Assembly (NCBI GenBank): GCA_041687475.1 | Contig: JAWLBW010000068.1 | Location: 1 to 17,207, forward strand | From: JAWLBW01 sp041687475 | GTDB lineage: Bacteria; J088; JAWLBW01 | Reading direction: 5' to 3' | DNA length: 17,207 nt | Shown: piece after piece, positions 1-6,473 of the stretch | Layout of the letters: every line of letters begins with the position of its first letter | How positions within the stretch are numbered: the stretch's first letter is position 1 | Made by a program: the position numbers and the translations under genes | Notes under the pieces: generated by a model | Told to the model about the DNA's origin: nothing | The model's database searches: none | What the model saw: only the letters and a program-made list of their open reading frames with translations

Positions 1-85
1 GACCTTGCAGACAAGATGGCACGGGGCTTGCAAAAGCAGGCACCTGAACAGCATCCATCCGTCTGATTGCGTGAAGAGTTCAACT

Positions 86-1483
86 ATGATTCGTCTCCTT
101 GGTTCATCCCTGCTTGCGTTTGCGCTTCTTGCTCCCTCGGCTGCCTGCGGCGATACCGCCGACGCCCCCGCTGCCGTGGGGCCGACGCCCAGTTACGTCA
201 TCGGCCACGCGCCGGTCATCGTGCCCAATGCCGCGGGGCGTGCGCGCCTGATCGCTCCGGAGGGCGAGTCGGTCGTCGCGTTCTACCCCGCTACGTTGCG
301 AAAGGGCACCTACGCCCTGTCGGTGACGGGGTACGAGGTGGCGTCTGCCTTCGAGCGCGACCAGATGGCCGAACCGGTTACCATCGGCGAGGTTGCCGCC
401 GTGAAGCCGGCCATTGAGCCCGACGACGTGTTTTCGCCCTCGGCCGAGCTGGCGCCCGCCGCCGAGTCGCTGGCGAAGACGCGCACGTTCCAGGCGCCGG
501 CCGGTCGCAACAAGAGCGGCTTTCTGAGCATTGACGCCACGCTGGTGGCCGAGGGCGAGCGTGTCGGTCTGTATGCCGAAGACGACAATCAGATGGTGCG
601 CGACGTGGCGCAGGCCCTGGTCGAGTACGTCGACAATGTGGCGGTGCCCGAGTCGGTTCGTCTCTTCGGGCCGCTGCCCGATATCGACGGCAACGGCAAG
701 CTCGTTCTGCTCATGACCAAGGCCGTGAACGGATTCAGCAACGACCCGGGGGCCTTCACCGGCGGCTTCTTCTCGTCGAAGGACCTGACCGGCGGGGCCG
801 GCACCAACAAGAGCGACATGCTTTACCTGTACCTGCCCATGCCGGTCAGCGAGGGTGGGGCCTACGACCATGCCGATGACTACAAGGGCCTGCTGAGCGA
901 GGTCATCGTGCACGAGCTGCAGCACCTCATCAGCTTCGGCGTGCGCCAGAAGGCCGGTGTGCGCTCGGAAGTCTCATGGTTGAACGAGGGGCTCAGTCAC
1001 TGGGCCGAAGCCTATTTCGGCTTTCACCGCAGCAATCGCATCAGGGCCCGCTACTTCCTGCATGCGCCGCAGGATACGCCGCTGGTCAACAGCGGCACCA
1101 GTCTGGCCGAGCGCGGCGCCGCCTATCTGTTCGTGAAGCACCTCATCGACAGCCATGCCGACGACCCCGATTTCGTACGCAAGCTCGTGAACTCGCGTCG
1201 TCGGGGCGTCGAAAATCTGCAGGCGGTCACGGGCAACAAGTTCACCGACCTGCTGCAGGGGTGGATGGCCGGCATGTTCAGCGAAAGCAGCCCCGATCTT
1301 GCCGTCGACGTGCTGCCGAAGACCCTGAGCTGGCAGAAAAAGGTCTCGCACTCGGCCCCGGTCTTTCTTCGCATTCAGGGACCGGCGGTGTTTGAACTGG
1401 AAGCGCAGCCCGAGGGCAGCTTCCGCGGCATCGTGCTTGACGGCGCCGGCGAGAAGAAGGCCGAGGTGGCCGACAACTCCTGA
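86..1483 (+). CDS. Secreted/lipoprotein zinc metalloprotease, peptidase M30-like
   Basis: The 465-residue protein carries a classic zincin motif, HELQH (residues 276-280), inside SEVIVHELQHLISFG. About 20 residues later comes WLNEGLSHWAE (298-308), where Glu301 or Glu308 could be the third zinc ligand. This spacing, and the upstream DIDGNGKLVLLM stretch (199-210), resemble family M30 (hyicolysin-like) peptidases, which cleave proteins outside the cytoplasm. Residues 1-20 form a signal peptide (MIRLLGSSLLAFALLAPSAA) followed by Cys21. SAAC is a poor match to the standard lipobox, so lipid anchoring is possible but unsure. The ATG at 86 was chosen because the hydrophobic signal begins there and GAAGAG precedes it at 73-78; a GTG at 71 is the alternative. 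The longer frame back to 5 would put 27 polar residues before the signal. The gene appears monocistronic. Substrate unknown. The 85 bases before the start show no convincing promoter. Confidence 0.82.
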   Translation: MIRLLGSSLLAFALLAPSAACGDTADAPAAVGPTPSYVIGHAPVIVPNAAGRARLIAPEGESVVAFYPATLRKGTYALSVTGYEVASAFERDQMAEPVTIGEVAAVKPAIEPDDVFSPSAELAPAAESLAKTRTFQAPAGRNKSGFLSIDATLVAEGERVGLYAEDDNQMVRDVAQALVEYVDNVAVPESVRLFGPLPDIDGNGKLVLLMTKAVNGFSNDPGAFTGGFFSSKDLTGGAGTNKSDMLYLYLPMPVSEGGAYDHADDYKGLLSEVIVHELQHLISFGVRQKAGVRSEVSWLNEGLSHWAEAYFGFHRSNRIRARYFLHAPQDTPLVNSGTSLAERGAAYLFVKHLIDSHADDPDFVRKLVNSRRRGVENLQAVTGNKFTDLLQGWMAGMFSESSPDLAVDVLPKTLSWQKKVSHSAPVFLRIQGPAVFELEAQPEGSFRGIVLDGAGEKKAEVADNS

Positions 1484-1503
1484 GCGCGGGTTCGGGGCGG
1501 GGG

Positions 1504-1587
1504 AAAGGAAACACGGAGGCGCAGAGACGCCGAGGTTTCGGCGGAAGAAGTGCGGTTCTCTGTTTTCCCCTCTGTTCTGGTGTTGAG
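1504..1587. repeat. Degenerate inverted repeat, REP-like (CACGGAGGCGCAGAG type)
   Basis: The left half, AACACGGAGGCGCAGAG (1509-1525) followed by ACGCCGAGG, is purine-rich with a GA/GC beat. The right half, TCTCTG...CTCTGTTCTGGTGTT (1557-1584), read on the opposite strand gives an AACACCAGAACAGAGG-like sequence. The two halves form an imperfect inverted repeat with a GC-rich centre. The wording is close to CACGGAGGCACGGAG / GCAGAGGCGCAGAG intergenic repeats that recur in many environmental bacterial genomes. Only one copy is in this window, so the repeat status is inference. Confidence 0.4.
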
Positions 1588-1682
1588 CACGCGGGCCCTG
1601 CCGCGACCCGGGGAAGGGGCCTGCTGCCTGCCACCGGCTCATCGGGAGCGGGGCGCCCCGACATCAATCCCATACTTTCATG

Positions 1683-1720
1683 AAGAGCGACTTCCATGGG
1701 CGGAAGTCGCTCTTTCTGTT
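1683..1720 (+). terminator. Intrinsic terminator for the metalloprotease gene
   Basis: A perfect 13-bp stem, AAGAGCGACTTCC (1683-1695) / GGAAGTCGCTCTT (1702-1714), closes a 6-base loop ATGGGC. It is followed on the plus strand by TCTGTTTCG, giving a T-rich tail. It lies 200 bases after the protease stop. On the minus strand the stem is followed by CATGAAAG, with no T-run, so it acts mainly on plus-strand transcription. Confidence 0.85.
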
Positions 1721-1772
1721 TCGTTGGAGTTCTTGGGCGAATGGACGAGGGCTGGCGTGACGGTGGACCATG

Positions 1773-1799
1773 AAAAAAGCGGGCGCACCCGCGCCCGCT
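1773..1799 (-). terminator. Intrinsic terminator of the lipase-fadL operon
   Basis: Read on the minus strand, AGCGGGCGC - GGGT - GCGCCCGCT forms a perfect 9-bp GC-rich stem with a 4-base loop (1778-1799). It is followed by a run of six T (plus-strand A-run 1773-1778). It lies 24 bases after the FadL stop codon. This is a textbook intrinsic terminator. Confidence 0.92.
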
Positions 1800-1823
1800 G
1801 GTTGGTTCCCTGTGTAAGGAGAA

Positions 1824-3110
1824 TCAGCGGAAATTATACGTCCACGTAAGACCGGCAAGGTAGGTGTCGAACTGGTAGTCGCCCGGCAGGTCGGCCGCCC
1901 CTTCGGCAATTTCCTCTTCGCCCACGCCGCGGGGAATGAAGTGCTGCCATTGAAGGCCGAGCGCGAACTCGTGGGCCTTCCAATGATAGGTGGCGCCGAG
2001 ACCGGTCACGATACGGTCGGAGTCGGGCGAGATCGGGCTGCGACGGTTCTTCGGCGTCGGGCTCGGATCCCAGGCGATACCGCCGCGGAAGTTCCACTTG
2101 CTGCTGCCCATGTAGTCGGCGCCCAGGCGGTAGGCGACTTCGTTCTCCCAGTCCTGCTGGGTAACCAGGGCCTGCGAAGGCACCCCTTCTTCGAAGTCGA
2201 TGACCAGCTGCCTGACCACGTTCCACCGGTTGAACTCGATTTCGGCGTCGATCTTCAAGTCTTCCGTCGGGAAAATGCCGATACCGGCATTTACCGTATC
2301 GGGAAACCGGAAGCTGGTCGACACGTCCTGGTCGGGAAACAGGCCAGCATAGGTGGCGTTGGGCAGGGTGAAGTCGACCTCGCCGTCCATGTCGACCTTG
2401 ATGGCCGTGCGGTAGCTCACGCCCACCGACACCATGTCGTGGGCCCGCCACAGAATGGCCGCGTTGCCCTGGTAGCCCTGGCCGTCGGCGGCGATTTCGA
2501 CGCCGATGTCTTCGCCCGGATCGCCGATGCTGCCGCGAATCGTGCGCTCGATCTCCAGCGAGCTCTGAATCAGGCTGAAGCCGCCGGCGATGCTGAGGCC
2601 CGGCACGATTTCCCAGGCAATGTTGGGGTTGATGGCCAGGGCCAGGACGCGCAAGCGCTCGCCCGCCGCGCGACCCGCCCAGTTGTCGGGCCATTCGGGC
2701 GACGTGGCGAAGGGAATGAACACGCCCAGGCCGATGGCGACGCCGGAATCGGGCAGTTTGTGCACACCGTAGAGGTGCGGTAGCGGCGAGACCGGAATGT
2801 CTGCGTCGACCGTTTCACCGGCCCGCAGCTCAGGGTTCTGAACGCCCTGGGGCAGGTCGGTTCGCGCCGTGAACTCGCCCTGCGGGAAGATGCCGACGAT
2901 GCCCAGCGAAACCGCCGAGTTTTCGAGTTGGGTCATGGCGGCCGGGTTGTAGTACACCGCGCTGGGTTCGTCGACGATGCCGACGCGGGCGTCGGCCATA
3001 CCCATGCCGGTGGCCGAGTTCTCGGTCTGCTTGGTGCCCGCGGCATGGGCCTCGACGCCTAGACTGCCGACGGCCAGCACTGCCGCTATGGTACGAATCA
3101 GTTTGTGCAT
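1824..3110 (-). CDS. fadL: Outer-membrane fatty-acid transporter, OmpP1/FadL/TodX family
   Basis: This 428-residue protein is an outer-membrane beta-barrel channel that lets long-chain fatty acids or other hydrophobic compounds cross the outer membrane. It begins with a signal peptide (MHKLIRTIAAVLAVGSLGVEAHA) followed by the FadL N-terminal signature: a glycine/alanine-rich GMGMADARVGIVDEPSAV, then YYNPAAMTQL. Length fits the family (about 400-450). The rest alternates short amphipathic strands with Gly/Asn/Asp turns, ending TYNFR; the usual terminal aromatic is followed here by an Arg. ATG 3110 was chosen because GAGGAG lies 4 bases before it and the signal peptide starts there. An ATG at 3122 (adding MRSP) would give an ATGA overlap with the lipase stop and is the alternative. 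It is the second gene of a lipase-fadL operon and ends 24 bases before a strong terminator. The substrate is inferred from the family and the neighbour. Confidence 0.9.
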   Translation of the reverse strand: MHKLIRTIAAVLAVGSLGVEAHAAGTKQTENSATGMGMADARVGIVDEPSAVYYNPAAMTQLENSAVSLGIVGIFPQGEFTARTDLPQGVQNPELRAGETVDADIPVSPLPHLYGVHKLPDSGVAIGLGVFIPFATSPEWPDNWAGRAAGERLRVLALAINPNIAWEIVPGLSIAGGFSLIQSSLEIERTIRGSIGDPGEDIGVEIAADGQGYQGNAAILWRAHDMVSVGVSYRTAIKVDMDGEVDFTLPNATYAGLFPDQDVSTSFRFPDTVNAGIGIFPTEDLKIDAEIEFNRWNVVRQLVIDFEEGVPSQALVTQQDWENEVAYRLGADYMGSSKWNFRGGIAWDPSPTPKNRRSPISPDSDRIVTGLGATYHWKAHEFALGLQWQHFIPRGVGEEEIAEGAADLPGDYQFDTYLAGLTWTYNFR

Positions 3111-3114
3111 GGGG

Positions 3115-3120
3115 CTCCTC
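3115..3120 (-). promoter_or_regulatory. Ribosome binding site deciding the fadL start
   Basis: The minus strand reads GAGGAG-CCCC-ATG. The purine box overlaps the lipase stop and the alternative ATG at 3122, so fadL translation is probably coupled to lipase translation. Confidence 0.6.
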
Positions 3121-5287
3121 ATTCCGTAATAAGTACCTGGATGGCGTTACCCATGGACTGCAGGAAGCTTCCGATATACGTGAGCAGCTGCGTTCGCATG
3201 GCCGTCGTCGTCGCCAACAGTTCCTGATCGGGTCCTTCGACCGTCGGGTCGTCGGGTGTCAGCAGCGTGCTGTGGCTCGCATTGTCGAACCGCGTATACG
3301 CGGGGAAGGGAAAGGCCTGCGTCGTCGTTTCCTCGATGAGGGGCACGCCGCCTGTCTGCGCCATGTATGCGGTCGAGAAGTTGGGTATGACCGGGTCGTC
3401 GATGGCTTCCTGAATGAGAATCGAGTTGTTCTCGGAAATCAGGCCGCCGTCGAGGGCCGAGTGCATGTAGTAGGCCGGGTCGGCCGGGTCGACGAGACCC
3501 TGTACGAGCGGAACCAGCTTGGTCAGGAAGTCCTGGAAGGTTTCGCCGGTTACCGGGCCCATGTTCATCTGTTCGGCCAGCGTGCCGAGCAACTCGGGCC
3601 CGAAGGTGGGCGATTCGGTAAACAGGCGCGATAGCCAGGCCCCCGGTGCGTTAAGCACGCCGAGATTGACCTGCTCCTGTTCGGCAAGGAAGATGCCGCC
3701 GAGCATGGCGCCCAGGCTGACCCCGGCGAAGGTGGCCGAGCCGGGCACGAAGTCGGTCGACCCCGTGTTTACGGCTGCGTAGTTGCCGCTGTTCACCGCC
3801 TTCATCAGGGCCACCTGATCGAGCACCGACTGGCGAATGGCGTCGCGGGTAAGCGCGAGATTGTCGATGCGAATGAAGCCCTCGCCCGAGCGGGCCACGC
3901 CGCCGTTGACGGCCGGCTGGTCGCAGGGGCCGAGCTCGCCTTCGTCGTTATCGGGGTCGACGTTGGTTACGGCGCGGGTGCCATGTTCGATGATGTCGAT
4001 GCCCACGATGGCGATGTTCTGCGAAGCGAAGGAATCGGCCACCGCGAACATGGCCTGGTTCTTACAGCTGCCCAGACCATGCTGGAAGATGACCACCGGA
4101 ACCGGCTGCAGCGTTACCGCTGCCGGGTAAATGGCGAGCACCTGGGCCGTGGCCGGGTTGCCCGCGCCCGGTTCATCGGGCCAGGCCCCCGTTTCATCGC
4201 GGAAGTCGAGCGTATTGATGAAGGTGAAGGAAACGAAGCCGATGTTGTCGTTGGGTACCGCCGGCGCCGATGGGTTCAGGTCGGGGTTGAAGAACACGTT
4301 GGCCGGAAGGGTCTGCGTGGCTTCGGTAATGACCGAGCCTGCGCCCGAGTCGAGAACCGCCTGCACCAGCGTGTCCATCTGGGCCGTCGGGTCGCCGCCG
4401 GGGTAGCCGGCCGTGATGAAGGCCGCGGCGACGGCGTAGTGTTCGATGACCTCTTCGTCGGAAGGCGAACCGCCCAGATCGGCCGCGACAAAGGCGTTCA
4501 GGGCTGCGTTGCTGTAAATGTTCTGCTGGTAAATCAGGCGCAGCTGTTCGAGCTGGGCCGCTTCTTCGGGGCCGACGCCGCTCAGGGCCAGCAGATCGCT
4601 CTGCACGCGACCGGTTGCCGGGTCGAACAGCGGCTGTTCGTACTTGGTGAAGCGGTAGAAAAGATCTTCCTGAATCGGGCGGCCGTCGACGCCTTCGACC
4701 GACTTCGTCAGCACCACCACGTACTGGTTCGACGGGCGCAGGGGCCGCTGCGGGTAAATGCGCAGCTTGTTGTATTCTTCGTCGAAAGCGACTTCTACCT
4801 CGCCCGGCGTGATCAGATCGGGCTCGGCCTGTCCGGTCGGGTCGACACCGGCAATGATGAGATTTTCACCCACCCTGATGCTCGCTTCGGAAATGGGGCG
4901 GCTGAAGTCGAAGGTAATGACCGGCAGCTGCGTGAAGCCCGAAAGCTGGTTTACCTGCGCCAGCAGCGGGTTGTTGTCGGGGTTCGGCAGGTTCAGGGGA
5001 CCGATGACGAGGTTGCCTTGGTCGTCGAGGCTCGTCTGCACGACCGCGTTGGGCCAGGGCAGCTTCTGTTGGTCCTGCAGGTCGAAGAGGGCGATGGGGC
5101 GCAGCGGCTGCCCGTCGGGCCCCAGTTCGGGGTTGTCCTGATCGAGGTCAGGCGCGCAACCCGAAAACGCCGCGGCTAGCAGGGCCAGAATAAAGACGGC
5201 GGTTTTGTGCTGCATCCATCGTGGCAGGTCGACCGCAAGCGCGTGCGTGCCTGTCTCTGGTAGATTTCGGAAAACGATCGATCCCAT
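3119..5287 (-). CDS. Surface lipoprotein lipase/lysophospholipase, VolA/Pla-1 type
   Basis: This 722-residue alpha/beta-hydrolase has an N-terminal 'bacterial virulence-factor lipase' domain: LFDLQDQQKLPWPNAV, then PLRPSNQYVVVLTKSVEG and a DLFYRFTK stretch. A C-terminal lipase domain follows. The oxyanion region is VVIFQHGLGSCK, the nucleophile elbow GVSLG has Ser524, the likely acid is Asp631 in DDPVIPN, and the likely base is His672 in DNASHSTLL. The N-terminus has a charged lead, a hydrophobic core (FILALLAAAF) and SGC at Cys44, a relaxed lipobox, so it is probably an outer-membrane lipoprotein. ATG 5287 was chosen because GAGGT lies 4 bases upstream. ATG 5215 would start right at the hydrophobic core but has no ribosome site, and a GTG at 5353 also lacks one. 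The family includes Vibrio VolA, a surface lysophospholipase co-expressed with FadL, the same pairing as here. The exact lipid substrate cannot be read from sequence. Confidence 0.87.
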   Translation of the reverse strand: MGSIVFRNLPETGTHALAVDLPRWMQHKTAVFILALLAAAFSGCAPDLDQDNPELGPDGQPLRPIALFDLQDQQKLPWPNAVVQTSLDDQGNLVIGPLNLPNPDNNPLLAQVNQLSGFTQLPVITFDFSRPISEASIRVGENLIIAGVDPTGQAEPDLITPGEVEVAFDEEYNKLRIYPQRPLRPSNQYVVVLTKSVEGVDGRPIQEDLFYRFTKYEQPLFDPATGRVQSDLLALSGVGPEEAAQLEQLRLIYQQNIYSNAALNAFVAADLGGSPSDEEVIEHYAVAAAFITAGYPGGDPTAQMDTLVQAVLDSGAGSVITEATQTLPANVFFNPDLNPSAPAVPNDNIGFVSFTFINTLDFRDETGAWPDEPGAGNPATAQVLAIYPAAVTLQPVPVVIFQHGLGSCKNQAMFAVADSFASQNIAIVGIDIIEHGTRAVTNVDPDNDEGELGPCDQPAVNGGVARSGEGFIRIDNLALTRDAIRQSVLDQVALMKAVNSGNYAAVNTGSTDFVPGSATFAGVSLGAMLGGIFLAEQEQVNLGVLNAPGAWLSRLFTESPTFGPELLGTLAEQMNMGPVTGETFQDFLTKLVPLVQGLVDPADPAYYMHSALDGGLISENNSILIQEAIDDPVIPNFSTAYMAQTGGVPLIEETTTQAFPFPAYTRFDNASHSTLLTPDDPTVEGPDQELLATTTAMRTQLLTYIGSFLQSMGNAIQVLITE

Positions 5288-5291
5288 GCAT

Positions 5292-5296
5292 ACCTC
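5292..5296 (-). promoter_or_regulatory. Ribosome binding site deciding the lipase start
   Basis: The minus strand reads GCGAGGTATGCATG: GAGGT lies 4 bases before ATG 5287. Neither the GTG at 5353 nor the ATG at 5215 has a comparable purine box. Confidence 0.55.
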
Positions 5297-5331
5297 GCTG
5301 TAATAGCAGTCCGGATTCGAACGAGCGTTTC

Positions 5332-5368
5332 CCCGGAAAGTCCGGGCTCTCACGGGGGCGAATATTCG
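5332..5368 (-). promoter_or_regulatory. Structured 5' leader of the lipase mRNA
   Basis: The stretch upstream of the lipase holds a perfect 10-bp palindrome CGAATATTCG (5359-5368). It also holds a perfect 6-bp stem with a 3-base loop, CCCGGA-CTT-TCCGGG on the minus strand (5332-5346). Both lie between the predicted promoter and the ribosome site, in a leader of about 110 bases. No T-run follows the hairpin, so it is not a terminator. A regulatory role is inference. Confidence 0.35.
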
Positions 5369-5406
5369 GGGCAGACCGACCAGGTCGTTCTGCCATTCGT
5401 CCCCCT

Positions 5407-5435
5407 ACTTTATTACCGCTTGTTTAAAAAGACAA
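5407..5435 (-). promoter_or_regulatory. Candidate sigma-70 promoter for lipase-fadL
   Basis: On the minus strand, TTGTCT (5435-5430), a 17-base AT-rich spacer (5429-5413) and TAAAGT (5412-5407) match the -35/-10 pattern at 4 of 6 positions each. This is the most AT-rich stretch in the neighbourhood. The predicted start near 5400 gives a leader of about 110 bases. Confidence 0.5.
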
Positions 5436-5442
5436 GGGGTAA
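5413..5442. promoter_or_regulatory. 30-bp inverted repeat, candidate operator over the lipase promoter
   Basis: TTACCGCTTGT (5413-5423) and ACAAGGGGTAA (5432-5442) are inverted copies with a single mismatch in 11 bases, separated by TTAAAAAG. It covers the -35 and the whole spacer of the candidate lipase promoter. Neither strand continues into a T-run, so it is not a terminator. It is a plausible repressor site, but no regulator gene lies beside it. Confidence 0.5.
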
Positions 5443-5542
5443 AATACAGCAGGGACGTGATTACGAACGGGGTAGACGGAGCCCTTGAAGCGGTCCGATT
5501 GGAACGAGATCCGACTGGGGAGAGAAGGGCGGGGCGGCGTGC

Positions 5543-6436
5543 TTATACCCGCGAGGCGTCGACGACGCCGGCAACCGGGTGCCAGATGTCGCCCCGGCAG
5601 TCCACGCGGCCTTCGTGCTGCAGTTTGGCCAGGTGGGAGCGCACCACGATTTCGGCCAGGGCATGCAGGTAGGCTGGGGTTTCGCTGTAGTTGCGCTTGA
5701 CGATTTCGGCCGGGTCGCCGATGCCTTCGCGCAGGGCGTCGAGTACCTGCTGCTCGCGCAGGCGGCGGTGGGCGATGAACTCGTCGATTTTCTCTACCGG
5801 ATCGGGCTGTATGGTACCGTGACCCGGGCAGAGAAAACGATGACCGGCATGGCGCAGCCTTTCGAGCGAGTCCATGTAGTCGCGCATGTCGCCGTGGGGC
5901 GGGCCCACCCAGGTCGTGCCTTCGCCCAGCACCATGTCGCCGGTTACCAGGGCGCCGTTTTCGGCGAACAGAAAGCAGCGATGCCCGGGCGTGTGACCGG
6001 GGGTATGCAGAATCTCGATGCGCACGTCTTCAAGCTGCAGCGCCTGCTCGCCGTGAAACCCGCGCACACCGGTGGGCAGCGGCGCCGAGGTAATCGATGC
6101 GTCTTCGAGCGGAACCCGGATTTCGGCGTCGCACCAGCGTCTGATGCGCTCGAGCGCTCCGCTGTGATCGGGGTGCAGGTGCGTGACCAGTACGTGCGCG
6201 GGGGCATGGGGCAGGGCTGCGCGCAGGGCGGCGAACGACTCATCGGTATCCCAGCCGACGTCGCAGAGAATGCCCCCGGCGCGGTCGCTCCAGAAGACAT
6301 TGACCCGTTCGCCGCGCTTCAGGGTCGAGCCCGGAAGCGAAATGCGGCGAATGCCCTGATATTCCTCGATGATCGCATCCACTGCGCGATAGAATACCAC
6401 AGTGAGGGGGGTGCCGTCGCTGTGCGAGGGAGCCAC
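5543..6436 (-). CDS. Metallo-beta-lactamase-fold hydrolase, LACTB2-like
   Basis: This 297-residue protein has the full metal-binding set of the fold: HLHPDH (His86, His88, Asp90, His91), His148 in HTPGHTPGH, Asp167 in TGDMVLGEGT and His206 in PGHG. Residues ~215-285 form a C-terminal helical, winged-helix-like tail (EFIAHRRLREQQVLDAL ... SHLAKLQHEGRV). This is the LACTB2 / 'beta-lactamase-like protein 2' architecture rather than a true antibiotic beta-lactamase. Characterised animal members act as endoribonucleases; bacterial members are mostly uncharacterised, and some in the broader family are thioesterases. No signal peptide, so cytoplasmic. The start is uncertain: GTG 6436 is the first in frame, GTG 6400 is next, and neither has a ribosome site. 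It is divergent from the glycerate kinase with 37 bases between starts. It ends 256 bases before the lipase start, with no terminator seen. Confidence 0.85.
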   Translation of the reverse strand: MAPSHSDGTPLTVVFYRAVDAIIEEYQGIRRISLPGSTLKRGERVNVFWSDRAGGILCDVGWDTDESFAALRAALPHAPAHVLVTHLHPDHSGALERIRRWCDAEIRVPLEDASITSAPLPTGVRGFHGEQALQLEDVRIEILHTPGHTPGHRCFLFAENGALVTGDMVLGEGTTWVGPPHGDMRDYMDSLERLRHAGHRFLCPGHGTIQPDPVEKIDEFIAHRRLREQQVLDALREGIGDPAEIVKRNYSETPAYLHALAEIVVRSHLAKLQHEGRVDCRGDIWHPVAGVVDASRV

Positions 6437-6473
6437 CTGCGCCGTGCGTTTCTTGCCCCCGAGGTTGTTGCCG

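Larger units (their letters stand above)
1484..1823. other. 340-base intergenic region between convergent genes
   Basis: No gene is supported here. Open frames cross it on both strands but have no ribosome site and run through both hairpins. It holds a degenerate inverted-repeat element (1504-1587), a 12-bp perfect palindrome CGGGGCGCCCCG (1649-1660) with no T-run, and two intrinsic terminators facing each other (1683-1720 and 1773-1799). Confidence 0.8.

Noticed and set aside
104..925. Long minus-strand open frame opposite the protease gene (273 codons), and similar long frames opposite fadL, the lipase, the GIDE gene and ligA
   Set aside because: They are antisense shadows typical of high-GC DNA, with His/Arg/Gly/Gln-rich low-complexity translations and no domain signature, while the opposite strand has clear catalytic motifs.
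1550..1849. 99-codon plus-strand frame in the gap after the protease
   Set aside because: It runs through both terminators and into the end of fadL, with no ribosome site and no recognisable protein features.
5305..5325. GTTCGAATCC on the minus strand, like a tRNA T-loop
   Set aside because: The flanking bases do not pair as a T-stem, there is no acceptor or anticodon arm around it, and it lies in the lipase leader.
5493..5515. Inverted repeat GTCCGAT-n9-ATCCGAC after the LACTB2-like gene, considered as its terminator
   Set aside because: One mismatch in seven, and no T-run on the minus strand downstream.
5543..6436. Antibiotic-resistance beta-lactamase
   Set aside because: The HLHPDH fold is shared by many hydrolases; absence of a signal peptide and the C-terminal winged-helix-like tail point to the LACTB2-like branch.
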